64,000 nt of DNA from Rheinheimera pleomorphica (GTDB lineage Bacteria; Pseudomonadota; Gammaproteobacteria; Enterobacterales; Alteromonadaceae). This document shows, one piece after another, positions 17,963 to 25,444 of the stretch. The translations under genes and the position numbers were made by a program. Positions within the stretch are counted from its first letter, which is position 1. Every line of letters starts with the position of its first letter. Below the pieces are notes generated by a model. It had not been told where the DNA came from. It made no database searches and saw only the letters and a program-made list of their open reading frames with translations. The stretch is taken from contig NZ_SIRR01000006.1 in assembly GCF_011634895.1 (NCBI RefSeq), positions 1 to 64,000 on the forward strand. The letters are read 5' to 3'.

Positions 17963-18562
17963 ATGAAACTAACTCAACTGGTGCTGGCAGCGTCTGCTGC
18001 TGTGTTTTCACTCGGGCTGGCGGCCGCACCACAGGTAGGCGCGCCGGCGCCCGACTTTACGGTGGTTGACTCCAAAGGCAACAGCCATAACCTAAAAGAT
18101 TTTGCCGGTAAACATGTGGTGCTGGAGTGGACTAACCATGATTGTCCGTTCGTGAAAAAACATTACAGCGGCAATATGCAGGCATTGCAGGCTGAAATGA
18201 CAGCACAGAATGTGGTGTGGCTCAGCGTGATCTCTTCCGCACCAGGCAAGCAGGGCCATGTCAGCGGCGCTAAAGCGGATGAGTTAACCGCCAGCCGCAG
18301 TGCACTGCCAACGGCGGTGGTGTTTGACGAAAGCGGTGTAGTGGGTAAAGCCTATGATGCCAAAACCACACCGCATATGTATGTTATTGATAAAGCCGGC
18401 GTACTGCAGTATATGGGCGGTATCGACAGTATCCCCTCGGCCAAGGTCGAGGATATCGCCAAAGCCACGCCCTATTTTGCTAACGCGGCCAAAGCGGTAT
18501 TAACCGGCCAGACGCCTGATCCGGCGGTGACTAAACCTTATGGCTGCAGCGTAAAATATTAG
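17963..18562 (+). CDS. Exported redoxin (TlpA/AhpC-TSA-like)
   Basis: A 199-residue thioredoxin-fold protein with an N-terminal signal peptide (about 1-20, ending GLAAA) and a redoxin domain (APAPDFTVVDSKGN, VVLEWTNHDCPFVKKHY). The active site has a single Cys in the motif HDCPFVKKHY rather than CxxC, and a second Cys near the C-terminus (KPYGC), so it may act as a peroxidase or one-Cys reductant. The ATG at 17963 is chosen because AGGAG lies 9 nt upstream and because a signal peptide follows directly. It sits 31 bp after the ScsB-like gene and is probably cotranscribed and reduced by it in the periplasm. Confidence 0.85.
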   Translation: MKLTQLVLAASAAVFSLGLAAAPQVGAPAPDFTVVDSKGNSHNLKDFAGKHVVLEWTNHDCPFVKKHYSGNMQALQAEMTAQNVVWLSVISSAPGKQGHVSGAKADELTASRSALPTAVVFDESGVVGKAYDAKTTPHMYVIDKAGVLQYMGGIDSIPSAKVEDIAKATPYFANAAKAVLTGQTPDPAVTKPYGCSVKY

Positions 18563-18593
18563 GCTGCGCCGCCAGCGCTTATCCTGCTGCCAA

Positions 18594-19796
18594 TTAACCC
18601 TGTTGATAGCGCAGCAGGGTGAGCATTTGTGCCATGCTGGACAGGCTGTGGCGCTGCAGTATCAGCTCGCGGCCAAGCTTAAGGGCTTTAGCTTCGCACT
18701 GGCCGCGCACTGCGCTGTCGCCGATAGTGTCCAGATCGGCAACATGCGCCAGGCCTACCGTACGGCGAATAAGCTCACAGCCGGCATAGCCTAAGCTGTC
18801 AGCCCAAATCTGCTGCATAAAACGTTGCTGATACAGGCTGTTTTGCAGCGCCGGCTCGCGGCATTCGCTGCTCATCAGCGCGCTAAACTGGCGGCTAAAT
18901 TGTTGCCAAAGCGTTTCGATTTGCGCAAGTAAATACTGCTGCTGTGTCTCGCGTGCAGCGGCATCAGCAGTCAGGCCGAAATGGCCAAGGTAATTCAGTA
19001 GTAAATTGCCCAGCAGGCTACCCACATCAAAGCCAATTGGGCCATAAAAGCCAAACTCGGCGTCGATAACTTTGCAGTTGTCATCGTTGATAAAAATACT
19101 GCCGCTGTGCAGATCGCCATGCAGTAAGGCCTGCGGTTTAGATAAAAAGTCGGCCTTCAGCTGCGCGACTTCAGCCTGCAACACTTCGTCATGCCACAGT
19201 TGCTGTGCTTCAGCACGAATCCCGCTGTGGATATTATTGCGCTCGTGGTTGCAGTACGGATCGGTAAAAAATAAATCTTCGGTGATCAGACACAGCTCAG
19301 GGTTTAAAAACTTGCCGACCTGCTGCTTTTTATTTGGCCCGGTTAAGGCAAAGTCGCTGCTGTAGTACAGGGTGTTGGCCATATAGCTTGCCAGTTGCTC
19401 TGCCAGGTGCGGGAACTGCTTAGCGGCAATCAGCTCGCTGCGCAAAATGCGGTAGTCTTTTAAATCTTCCATTAAAATGGCGGCCTGCTCAGCATCATAA
19501 TGCAAAACTTCTACCGTATGCTCGGGGCAGAGCTTGCGGTGCTTCAGCAGTACTTCGGCTTCAATACGGGCGCGGTCTATGGTTAACGGCCAGCTCTCAC
19601 CAACACAGCGCGCGTACGGCAGGGCTTGCTTGACAATCAGGCTGCTGCCTTTGTCGTTACTTACCCGAAACACCAGGTTCAGGTTACCATCACCAAACTC
19701 CTCACAGCTAAGTTTACTGTGATCGCCAAACAGGCCACTGTGTTCATCAGCAAAGCGCATAGCATCATCATTAGTAAAGGTGCGGTATTCTGCCAT
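18594..19796 (-). CDS. mtnK: S-methyl-5-thioribose kinase
   Basis: Phosphorylates methylthioribose to methylthioribose-1-phosphate in the methionine salvage pathway. A 400-residue aminoglycoside-phosphotransferase-like kinase with nucleotide-binding N-lobe (NLNLVFRVSNDKGSSLIVKQ), catalytic loop HGDLHSGSIF and metal-binding DAEFGFYGP. Start at 19796 (MAEYRTFTNDDAMRFAD) matches the family length of about 400 aa; the longer frame from 19844 would run into the divergent promoter and MetJ site. It is divergent from mtnA, which uses its product, so the pair forms the first two steps of the pathway. Confidence 0.95.
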   Translation of the reverse strand: MAEYRTFTNDDAMRFADEHSGLFGDHSKLSCEEFGDGNLNLVFRVSNDKGSSLIVKQALPYARCVGESWPLTIDRARIEAEVLLKHRKLCPEHTVEVLHYDAEQAAILMEDLKDYRILRSELIAAKQFPHLAEQLASYMANTLYYSSDFALTGPNKKQQVGKFLNPELCLITEDLFFTDPYCNHERNNIHSGIRAEAQQLWHDEVLQAEVAQLKADFLSKPQALLHGDLHSGSIFINDDNCKVIDAEFGFYGPIGFDVGSLLGNLLLNYLGHFGLTADAAARETQQQYLLAQIETLWQQFSRQFSALMSSECREPALQNSLYQQRFMQQIWADSLGYAGCELIRRTVGLAHVADLDTIGDSAVRGQCEAKALKLGRELILQRHSLSSMAQMLTLLRYQQG

Positions 19797-19851
19797 AGGG
19801 GGTCTCTTACTTGTGTTGATTAAAGCTGGGCTGCATAATCGCAAACCTGAT

Positions 19852-19859
19852 AGACGTCT
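19852..19859. promoter_or_regulatory. MetJ box (perfect 8-mer)
   Basis: AGACGTCT is the exact MetJ operator unit. It lies between the divergent mtnK and mtnA starts, 23 bp before the mtnA ATG. MetJ normally binds two or more adjacent 8-bp units. The flanking 8-mers (AACCTGAT and GCAACGCC) match the consensus poorly, so the call rests on one perfect unit plus the fitting methionine salvage context. Confidence 0.55.
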
Positions 19860-19882
19860 GCAACGCCAAACAGGAATAAGCT

Positions 19883-20914
19883 ATGAAAAACCTAACCGCC
19901 CTGAGTCTGAAAACTGAACAAGGCCTGCTGTATGTGCTGGATCAGACGTTACTGCCACAGCAGCAACGCTGGCTAAAGTGCAGCACAGTGAGTGATATGG
20001 TTAGCATGATTAAAGCGCTGCAGCTACGCGGTGCGCCGGCCATTGGCATTGGTGCCTGTTTACTACTGGCGTATCGGGCAAGTGTTGGCGACAGCCGGGA
20101 GCAATTACTGTTGGACGCTGAAGTACTGCGCGCCGCAAGGCCCACCGCCGTCAACCTGATGAATAACCTCGATAGCATGATAGCCGCGCTGGCGCAGAAT
20201 GATTTTAAAGCCGCTGCCATCGCCTGCGCTGAGCAGCTCTTTGCCGAGGATGTCGCCTTGTGTCAGCGCATGGCCGAACACGGCGCGGCACTGGTGCAAC
20301 AAGGCGAGCAGCTGTTAACCCATTGTAATACGGGTGGTTTGGCTACCGCCGGTGTCGGCACTGCGCTGGGGGTGATAAATCTGGCGCATCAGCAAGGCAA
20401 AAACATCCGCTTGTGGGTAGATGAAACCCGGCCACTGCTGCAAGGCGGGCGTTTAACCGCCTGGGAGTGCCAACAACTGGGTATTCCGTATCAGCTGATC
20501 TGCGACAATATGGCCGCCATGCTAATGGCGCGCGGCCAGGTAGACCGCATCTTTGTCGGCTCGGACCGTATTGCCGCCAACGGCGACTTTGCCAATAAAG
20601 TGGGTACTTACTCGCTGGCGGTACTGGCGCATTATCATCAGGTACCGTTTTACGTGGTGGCACCGCATACCACGGTCGATCTGGCCTGCGCCGATGGCAG
20701 CGCTATCCCGATAGAGCAACGTCATGGCGATGAAGTGCGCGGCGTTAGCGGTGGTTTTGGCCAAGCGACGTGGGCACCGGAACAAGCACCGGTATTCAAC
20801 CCGGCCTTTGATGTGACACCCGCTGAACTGGTCACCGGTTGGGTGCTGGACACAGGGGTGTACTCACAGGCAGATATCGCCGCCGGCGTCTTGCAGCAGT
20901 TTACCGGCAAGTAA
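19883..20914 (+). CDS. mtnA: Methylthioribose-1-phosphate isomerase
   Basis: Isomerises methylthioribose-1-phosphate to methylthioribulose-1-phosphate. A 343-residue eIF2B-like protein with [10 protein letters not shown] near residue 49, catalytic C148 in LLTHCNTGG and D228 in [12 protein letters not shown], matching the catalytic Cys/Asp pair of the family. AGGAA precedes the ATG. The [16 protein letters not shown] stretch is diagnostic. No mtnB, C, D or E gene is nearby, so the later steps are elsewhere or absent. The duplicated bacteriocin module begins only 7 bp after the stop codon. Confidence 0.97.
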   Translation: MKNLTALSLKTEQGLLYVLDQTLLPQQQRWLKCSTVSDMVSMIKALQLRGAPAIGIGACLLLAYRASVGDSREQLLLDAEVLRAARPTAVNLMNNLDSMIAALAQNDFKAAAIACAEQLFAEDVALCQRMAEHGAALVQQGEQLLTHCNTGGLATAGVGTALGVINLAHQQGKNIRLWVDETRPLLQGGRLTAWECQQLGIPYQLICDNMAAMLMARGQVDRIFVGSDRIAANGDFANKVGTYSLAVLAHYHQVPFYVVAPHTTVDLACADGSAIPIEQRHGDEVRGVSGGFGQATWAPEQAPVFNPAFDVTPAELVTGWVLDTGVYSQADIAAGVLQQFTGK

Positions 20915-20920
20915 CGGTGC

Positions 20921-21186
20921 TGCAATACTTGTTAAGTTATTCCATCCGCTTTGGTTTTCCCTGCTGCAAAGGCTGTTAAATCTGACAGTTTCCCTAAAAG
21001 CGCTACTTCATATGATCAGCTGGCTAAACACGCATTTTTGGGCGCTGTGTTGCTGAAGGAGCAACACAAGCCAGCTTACTTATCCTGATGCATAAATAAT
21101 GCGTGCTTATAACAGCTGTACTTTGCGGCTAGAACGCTCATAACGAGCAAACCTTTAAACTTAAAAACGTCTCAAGGAGAGATAGG
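20921..21186 (+). repeat. Bacteriocin module flank, copy A (266 bp)
   Basis: This segment is repeated without gaps at 21993-22258. I count 14 mismatches in 266 bp, about 95% identity. It ends exactly at the start codon of the first bacteriocin-type peptide gene and includes its ribosome site (AAGGAGAGATAGG). It carries a CAGCTGGCTAAACACG / GTGTTGCTGAA-type hairpin region and an AT-rich CATAAATAATG stretch (about 21090-21100) that could be the -10 region. It thus serves as promoter and leader in both modules. Confidence 0.9.
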
Positions 21187-21309
21187 ATGCAAATGCTAAA
21201 ATTTGATCAAGTCGACAAAGTGAGTGGCGCAGTTGGGCCCGCGGGGGCGGCCCTGGGTGCTGTGGGGCCGGCATGTCTGCAGGCTTTGGATTTGTTGGTG
21301 GCAATATAA
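21187..21309 (+). pseudogene. Bacteriocin-type precursor peptide 1, probably frameshifted
   Basis: The leader MQMLKFDQVDKVSGA is of the double-glycine (GG/GA) type and parallels MKNLTFEQVDVVNGG of the second module. In frame, the peptide stops after 40 residues with an atypical tail (PACLQALDLLVAI). Adding one G to the GGGG run at 21264-21267 joins it to MSAGFGFVGGNIKSVEK and a stop at 21341, which gives a 51-residue glycine-rich precursor of normal type. A single-base loss is therefore likely, by mutation or sequencing error. The ribosome site AAGGAG is strong. The leader predicts export by a C39-peptidase ABC transporter, which is not in this window. Confidence 0.65.
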
Positions 21310-21424
21310 AGAGTGTAGAGAAGACGGTAGTATACAAATAACTATTAATTTTTAAATTTAGCCACACAAGATCTAAGAGTCGTCAGTGTGGCTTATTAGA
21401 TATTAATAATTCAAAGGGTGTTAT

Positions 21425-21694
21425 ATGTTTGAGTCCAAACCGTGGTGTGCAGAAAGAGAACAAGGTCTTGTTTGGTTCTGTATTAAAAAAGGCGTGCTGT
21501 CGTGGGGACTGCTCCTATTTTGTAGCGTTTTTCTGGGCAGGCACATCGTAGATATAGTTCTTTATGAGGTTGACTGGTCTAGATTGGTTTCTGACTTGAA
21601 GCTTGGACTTCCTTTGTGTTCAGTGCTGGGTTTTACTTTTGGTTACTTCTTATGGAAGAAAAATGAAAAAGATTTCTCAAAATCACAGGAATAA
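21425..21694 (+). CDS. Small membrane protein, candidate immunity protein 1
   Basis: An 89-residue protein with two hydrophobic segments (about 25-45 and 62-80) and charged ends (C-terminal KKNEKDFSKSQE). It follows the first bacteriocin-type peptide on the same strand, with AAGGG 7 nt before the ATG. Size, topology and position are those of immunity proteins of class II bacteriocins, but I see no family motif, so the role is inferred from context. Base composition is more AT-rich than in the flanking metabolic genes. Confidence 0.6.
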   Translation: MFESKPWCAEREQGLVWFCIKKGVLSWGLLLFCSVFLGRHIVDIVLYEVDWSRLVSDLKLGLPLCSVLGFTFGYFLWKKNEKDFSKSQE

Positions 21695-21786
21695 TTCTCC
21701 TTGCGGAGTTTTTATCTCTGTAGTCTTTCTGACGAATTCCCACGAATGGCGTAGATAAAAAATAGTAAGAAGCGCAGGAAACATTC

Positions 21787-22041
21787 ATGGCAGTTTCCGA
21801 GCAGATCATTCACCAAAACTCACAAACCATGAATGTAAAAACAATGCTCGCCGATTTCCTCTCATTCGTCACCCCAAAAATGTATGCACAAAGCCCGGTT
21901 TTTAGCTGTGGGGGCGGCAATACAAAGCTTGATGCAGAATGGGGTTGGCTAGTCAGCCGATACCATAGCAACATCTACGCCGTTGCTGGCATTGCAATAC
22001 TTGTTGAATTATTCCTCCCGCTTTGGTTTTCCCTGCTGTAA
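21787..22041 (+). CDS. Doubtful ORF across the module junction (84 aa)
   Basis: The reading frame has AGGAAA before its ATG, but its second half is built from the antisense of the TPR gene 3' end (21934-21990) and then from the start of flank copy B. It is therefore probably an accident of the duplication. The N-terminal 50 residues (no known motif, one CGGG) could be a remnant. It ends in a hydrophobic stretch. Confidence 0.2.
   Translation: MAVSEQIIHQNSQTMNVKTMLADFLSFVTPKMYAQSPVFSCGGGNTKLDAEWGWLVSRYHSNIYAVAGIAILVELFLPLWFSLL
21934..21990 (+). repeat. Copy of the TPR gene 3' end (57 bp)
   Basis: These 57 bp equal 22995-23051 except for one base, and that region is the stop codon and last codons of the minus-strand gene ending at 23010. 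The copy stops abruptly at 21990, three bases before flank copy B starts. It marks the right boundary of the first duplicated unit. Confidence 0.9.
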
Positions 22042-22258
22042 AGGCTGTTAAATCTGACAGTTTCCCTAAAAGCGCTACTTCATATGATCAGCTGGCTAAA
22101 CACGCATTTTGGGGCGCCGTGTTGCTGAAAAAGCAACACCAGCCAGCTTACTTATCCTGATGCATAAATAATGCGTGCTTATAACAGCTGTACTTTGCGG
22201 CTATTACGCTCATAACGAGCAAACCTTTAAACTTAAAAATGTCTCAAGGAGGGATAGG
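21993..22258 (+). repeat. Bacteriocin module flank, copy B (266 bp)
   Basis: Second copy of the 266-bp promoter/leader segment at 20921-21186, about 95% identical and of the same length. It ends at the ATG of the second bacteriocin-type gene and includes a very strong ribosome site (AAGGAGGGATAGG). Confidence 0.9.
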
Positions 22259-22540
22259 ATGAAAAATTTAACTTTTGAGCAAGTTGACGTGGTAAATGGT
22301 GGACTGGGTAACTTCGCAGCAGGTGCCGCAGTCGGTGCGGTTACTTATGGTATTGGTGCTGCGATTACAGGATCGTTTTCTTGGAGTGGGTTTGGCGGCG
22401 CTGTCGTTGCAGGTGCGGTGACTAGCGGCTTTTCCGCTCTGGCAGGAGGTGGGAGAGCTGCTACTTTTTATTTTAGTGGCGTTGGAGCTGCTGCTGGAGG
22501 TAGCGCACATCAAGCAATCTGGCACTATGTAGAGCATTGA
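22259..22540 (+). CDS. Class II bacteriocin precursor with double-glycine leader
   Basis: A 93-residue precursor. The leader MKNLTFEQVDVVNGG ends in Gly-Gly, the processing site for C39-peptidase ABC exporters. The mature part of about 78 residues starts LGNFAAGAAVGAVTYG and is rich in Gly and Ala with repeated GxxxG/AxxxG spacing (GAAITGSFSW, GGAVVAGAVTSG), ending AIWHYVEH. This is typical of membrane-active class II bacteriocins and microcins. The start at 22259 is set by AAGGAGGG 6 nt upstream; the longer frame from 22175 lies in the promoter flank. A small membrane protein gene follows, a candidate for immunity. The transporter gene is not in the window. Confidence 0.82.
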   Translation: MKNLTFEQVDVVNGGLGNFAAGAAVGAVTYGIGAAITGSFSWSGFGGAVVAGAVTSGFSALAGGGRAATFYFSGVGAAAGGSAHQAIWHYVEH

Positions 22541-22604
22541 TTTTAAGAAAATTAATGTCTAGAGCCTTATTTTGGTGATCTAGACATCCGCAAGGGATGA
22601 GGTT

Positions 22605-22787
22605 ATGAGCAAAATCTTTATTCAATTCTACTTAATGTACTTGTGTGTTTCTGGAGCAATGATGGTTGTATATAAAATTATTGCTACCAATTTTGAACCA
22701 AATTTAATTTATGTTTTTTGTTCGGTTGCTACTTTTGTTGTTGGAAAGATTTACATCAAGAACAAAGCGTCTAATAGTGAGACATGA
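22605..22787 (+). CDS. Small membrane protein, candidate immunity protein 2
   Basis: A 60-residue protein with two hydrophobic segments (about 5-25 and 32-50) and a basic, polar C-terminus (KNKASNSET). It lies 64 bp after the second bacteriocin precursor, with AAGGGATGAGG before the ATG. It does not resemble the candidate immunity protein of module 1 beyond topology. AT-rich. Function inferred only from position, size and two-helix layout. Confidence 0.55.
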   Translation: MSKIFIQFYLMYLCVSGAMMVVYKIIATNFEPNLIYVFCSVATFVVGKIYIKNKASNSET

Positions 22788-22860
22788 TATATCAGATCTG
22801 AGTCGTCTCTTTTCCTACAAAAATGCATTTTCGATGCGAGAAACATAATATATCGATGCA

Positions 22861-22893
22861 TAAAAAAACAGCGTTATCCGGGGATAACGCTGT
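22861..22893 (-). terminator. Terminator of the TPR-like gene
   Basis: Perfect 12-bp stem ACAGCGTTATCC / GGATAACGCTGT with a 2-nt centre. On the minus strand it is followed by seven T residues, so it ends minus-strand transcription from the gene at 23010-23534. Confidence 0.85.
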
Positions 22894-22994
22894 ATACACA
22901 CGGGGGAGTGTAGTTAAAACAACAGTTAACAGGCGCTTACTCTGTTAGCTGAGGCGTGGCACGGGCGCTTACTCCGGGCCACTATCTGCAGGTA

Positions 22995-23051
22995 GCAGAA
23001 TGGGGTTGGCTAGTCAGCCGATACCATAGCAACATCTAAGCCGTTGCTGGC
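22995..23051 (-). repeat. 3' end of the TPR gene, parent copy of the 57-bp repeat
   Basis: This is the in-place copy of the sequence repeated at 21934-21990 (one mismatch). It covers the stop codon region and last 14 codons of the TPR-like gene and forms the right boundary of the second bacteriocin unit. Confidence 0.88.
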
Positions 23052-23534
23052 GTTGTTTAATGCCAGCTCCAGCCGTTGCAGGTTATGCAGGCTAACATCA
23101 CTGCGGTTTAATTCAGCCGCACGGTTAAAGTCGGCCAGAGCTGCCAGGTTGTTGTTTTGCAGCAGGCGCAGTACGCCGCGGTTAGTCAGGGCATAAGCGC
23201 GCATTTCACGCTTGTCGCTGCTGCTAACCAGGTGCAGCTGCTGGGCGGCCGATACCGCGTTGTCGCAGGCAGTGGCTGCTTTATCCAGCTGGGCGCTCTT
23301 GGTAAAGCCAACGCACAGGCTCATCTGGCGTGAGAAGTTATCCACTTCAACGCTGCTGTTTAATGTTTCAGTAATACCCTGATCAAACTGGCCAGCCTGC
23401 AGGGCTGCCACGCCAGGGGCATCTTCAATAAGGACCATTTTATAGCCGTTGGTGTTGGCTGATGCGAGAAATGAACCCGAGGCCATCAGCATCAACGCCA
23501 AAGTACTGCCTAATTTAATTACTCTCGCTTTCAT
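23010..23534 (-). CDS. Exported TPR-like protein (174 aa)
   Basis: A small periplasmic or secreted protein with signal peptide (about 1-27, MKARVIKLGSTLALMLMASGS...ANT) and a helical repeat region (about 100-160: YALTNRGVLRLLQNNNLAALADFNRAAELNRSDVSLHNLQRLEL) that looks like one to two tetratricopeptide repeats. Start at 23534 is preferred because GGGAG lies upstream and because the longer frame from 23654 would run through the ilv operon terminator. Two Cys residues (positions about 73 and 90) may pair. No function can be assigned. Its last codons are duplicated inside the bacteriocin region. Confidence 0.72.
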   Translation of the reverse strand: MKARVIKLGSTLALMLMASGSFLASANTNGYKMVLIEDAPGVAALQAGQFDQGITETLNSSVEVDNFSRQMSLCVGFTKSAQLDKAATACDNAVSAAQQLHLVSSSDKREMRAYALTNRGVLRLLQNNNLAALADFNRAAELNRSDVSLHNLQRLELALNNASNGLDVAMVSAD

Positions 23535-23622
23535 AGTGTGTTGCTCCCAATTTCCCATCCAGGCAGCCGCTGTCGGTCTGCATGTGTAAGTTTGAGCAAA
23601 AGCACTAGAACTGACAAACGAT

Positions 23623-23662
23623 AAAAAAAAATGCGATAAGTGAATTATTTTCACTTATCGCA
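23623..23662 (-). terminator. Terminator of the ilv operon
   Basis: Perfect 13-bp stem TGCGATAAGTGAA / TTCACTTATCGCA with a 5-nt loop. On the minus strand it is followed by nine T residues, 25 bp after the ilvA stop codon. Confidence 0.93.
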
Positions 23663-23687
23663 CTGCTATGACTGTCATCTGGCTGGC

Positions 23688-25256
23688 TTAGCCAGCCGTG
23701 AGGAAGGTTTGATAGCTGCGGTTATTGCTTACCTGTTGATATTGGTAACCCAGTTTGTCTAAATAGGCGGCGATGTCACTGTGATTGGCGGCTTCAAAAC
23801 CGGCCAGCACATCGCCGGTGGCGGCGCCGTGGTTACGGTAATGAAACAGCGTAATATTGCAGTGTTCCCCGAGCGTATTTAAAAAATTCATCAAGGCGCC
23901 GGGGTATTCCGGAAAGTTAAACTGGTACACCTGCTCCTGCAGCTTACGCGGTGGCATACCGCCAACCATATGCCGGACATGCAGTTTGGCCAGCTCATCA
24001 TCAGACAAGTCCTGATAGTCATAACCAGCCTTGCTAAGCAGCTCTTTTACCGTGTTCAGCTCTTGTTGGCCGTGGCGCAGTTTAATGCCAACAAAGATAT
24101 GCGCTTTGTTATCACTGGCATAACGGTAGTTAAATTCTGTAATCGCCCGCCCGCCCAGTGTCTGGCAAAAGCGGCGAAAGCTGCCTTTTTCTTCCGGTAT
24201 GGTTACGGCAAATACGGCTTCTTTTTTCTCGCCCAGCTCACAGCGTTCAGACACATAGCGCAGCGTATCAAAGTTTAAATTAGCGCCGCTTAACACAGCA
24301 GCAAACTGCTGCGGCTTGCTTAGCGTGCTGTTTTTCAGCTGCTGGCTGTACTTTTTTAACCCCGCCAGCGCCAGCGCTCCGGCCGGTTCTGCTACGGCGC
24401 GCAAGTCATCAAAAATATCTTTTATTGCGGCGCAAATTTCATCGCTGCTAACGGTAATGACTTCATCGCAAAAACGTTTCGCCAGGTTAAAATTTTCCGT
24501 GCCGATACGCTTTACCGCCACGCCATCGGCAAATAAACCGACCCGTTCTAATGTGACTGGCTGACCGGCAGCCAACGCCGCTTTTAAGCAGGCGGCATCT
24601 TCCGGTTCGACACCGATCACTTTGACATTTGGCTGTATGGCTTTGATATACACTGCCATACCGGCCATTAAGCCGCCACCGCCGACCGGAATAAACACCG
24701 CATTGAGCTGGTTGTGCTGGCTTAGCAGCTCTTTGGCTACGGTGCCTTGCCCTGCGATCACGTCGCTATCATCAAACGGCGGAATATAAACGGCGCCCTC
24801 GGTGTTGGCCAGGTTTATGGCGTAGCTGTTGGCTTCATCAAAGGCAGTGCCGTGCAGCACCACGTTGCCGCCGAGGGCTTTTACCGCGGCGACTTTGATC
24901 TCGGGTGTGGTGATCGGCATCACAATAGTGGCATTCAGGCCTAACTTACTGGCCGATAATGCCACGCCCTGGGCATGGTTACCGGCCGAGGCGCACACCA
25001 CACTGGCATCGGGGCTGTGCTGTTTTACTTTGTGCAGTTTATGAAAAGCGCCGCGCAGTTTAAACGAGTACACCGGCTGCTTGTCTTCGCGCTTTAGCAG
25101 CACATTATGGCCCAGGCGTTGGCTGAGTTTGCTCATGGCATCCAGCGGGGTTTCTACCGCGGCCTGATATACCGGCGACAGCAGAATTTCACGCAGATAC
25201 TGCTGCATTAAGTCGGTATCTGTTTGCTCTGCTTGTACTGTTGCCAGGTTACTCAT
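23688..25256 (-). CDS. ilvA: Threonine dehydratase, biosynthetic
   Basis: Converts threonine to 2-oxobutyrate, the first committed step to isoleucine. PLP enzyme of 522 residues: catalytic domain (about 20-330) with K66 in SFKLRGA, the SAGNHAQGVA loop and the glycine-rich GGGGLMAG motif; C-terminal regulatory part (about 335-520) with two ACT-like modules (EKKEAVFAVTIPEEKG and RKLQEQVYQFNFPEYPG), the form feedback-inhibited by isoleucine. It is the last gene of ilvLGMDA. A 98-bp repeat element sits in the 188-bp gap to ilvD. Confidence 0.96.
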   Translation of the reverse strand: MSNLATVQAEQTDTDLMQQYLREILLSPVYQAAVETPLDAMSKLSQRLGHNVLLKREDKQPVYSFKLRGAFHKLHKVKQHSPDASVVCASAGNHAQGVALSASKLGLNATIVMPITTPEIKVAAVKALGGNVVLHGTAFDEANSYAINLANTEGAVYIPPFDDSDVIAGQGTVAKELLSQHNQLNAVFIPVGGGGLMAGMAVYIKAIQPNVKVIGVEPEDAACLKAALAAGQPVTLERVGLFADGVAVKRIGTENFNLAKRFCDEVITVSSDEICAAIKDIFDDLRAVAEPAGALALAGLKKYSQQLKNSTLSKPQQFAAVLSGANLNFDTLRYVSERCELGEKKEAVFAVTIPEEKGSFRRFCQTLGGRAITEFNYRYASDNKAHIFVGIKLRHGQQELNTVKELLSKAGYDYQDLSDDELAKLHVRHMVGGMPPRKLQEQVYQFNFPEYPGALMNFLNTLGEHCNITLFHYRNHGAATGDVLAGFEAANHSDIAAYLDKLGYQYQQVSNNRSYQTFLTAG

Positions 25257-25306
25257 TGTTGCTCCACTGCTGTTAATTTATCAAACGCGTCAGGTTTAAA
25301 CTCAGC

Positions 25307-25404
25307 GACAAGGAAATACTTTCTTCGCCGCCTTCTACAGCACGTCCCTGTGCTGTCTCAGCCTGCGCGGCATCCCTGCCGCTGCTACGAAAGTACACCT
25401 TGTC
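25307..25404. repeat. 98-bp intergenic element with terminal inverted repeats, copy 1
   Basis: The element is bounded by GACAAGG and CCTTGTC and matches 35020-35117 over 98 bp with only a handful of substitutions and no length change. Inside are two hairpins: ACAGCAC-N5-TGTGCTGT and GCGGC-N6-GCCGC. It lies in the transcribed spacer between ilvD and ilvA. It has no coding capacity and resembles a REP- or MITE-like unit. Confidence 0.85.
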
Positions 25405-25444
25405 CCTTCGTCTCAAGTTATGCTGCTTGTTCCAATAGACACAC

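Noticed and set aside
22861..22893. Perfect palindrome first considered as a regulatory operator
   Set aside because: The T-run on the minus strand and the position after the TPR gene make it a terminator.
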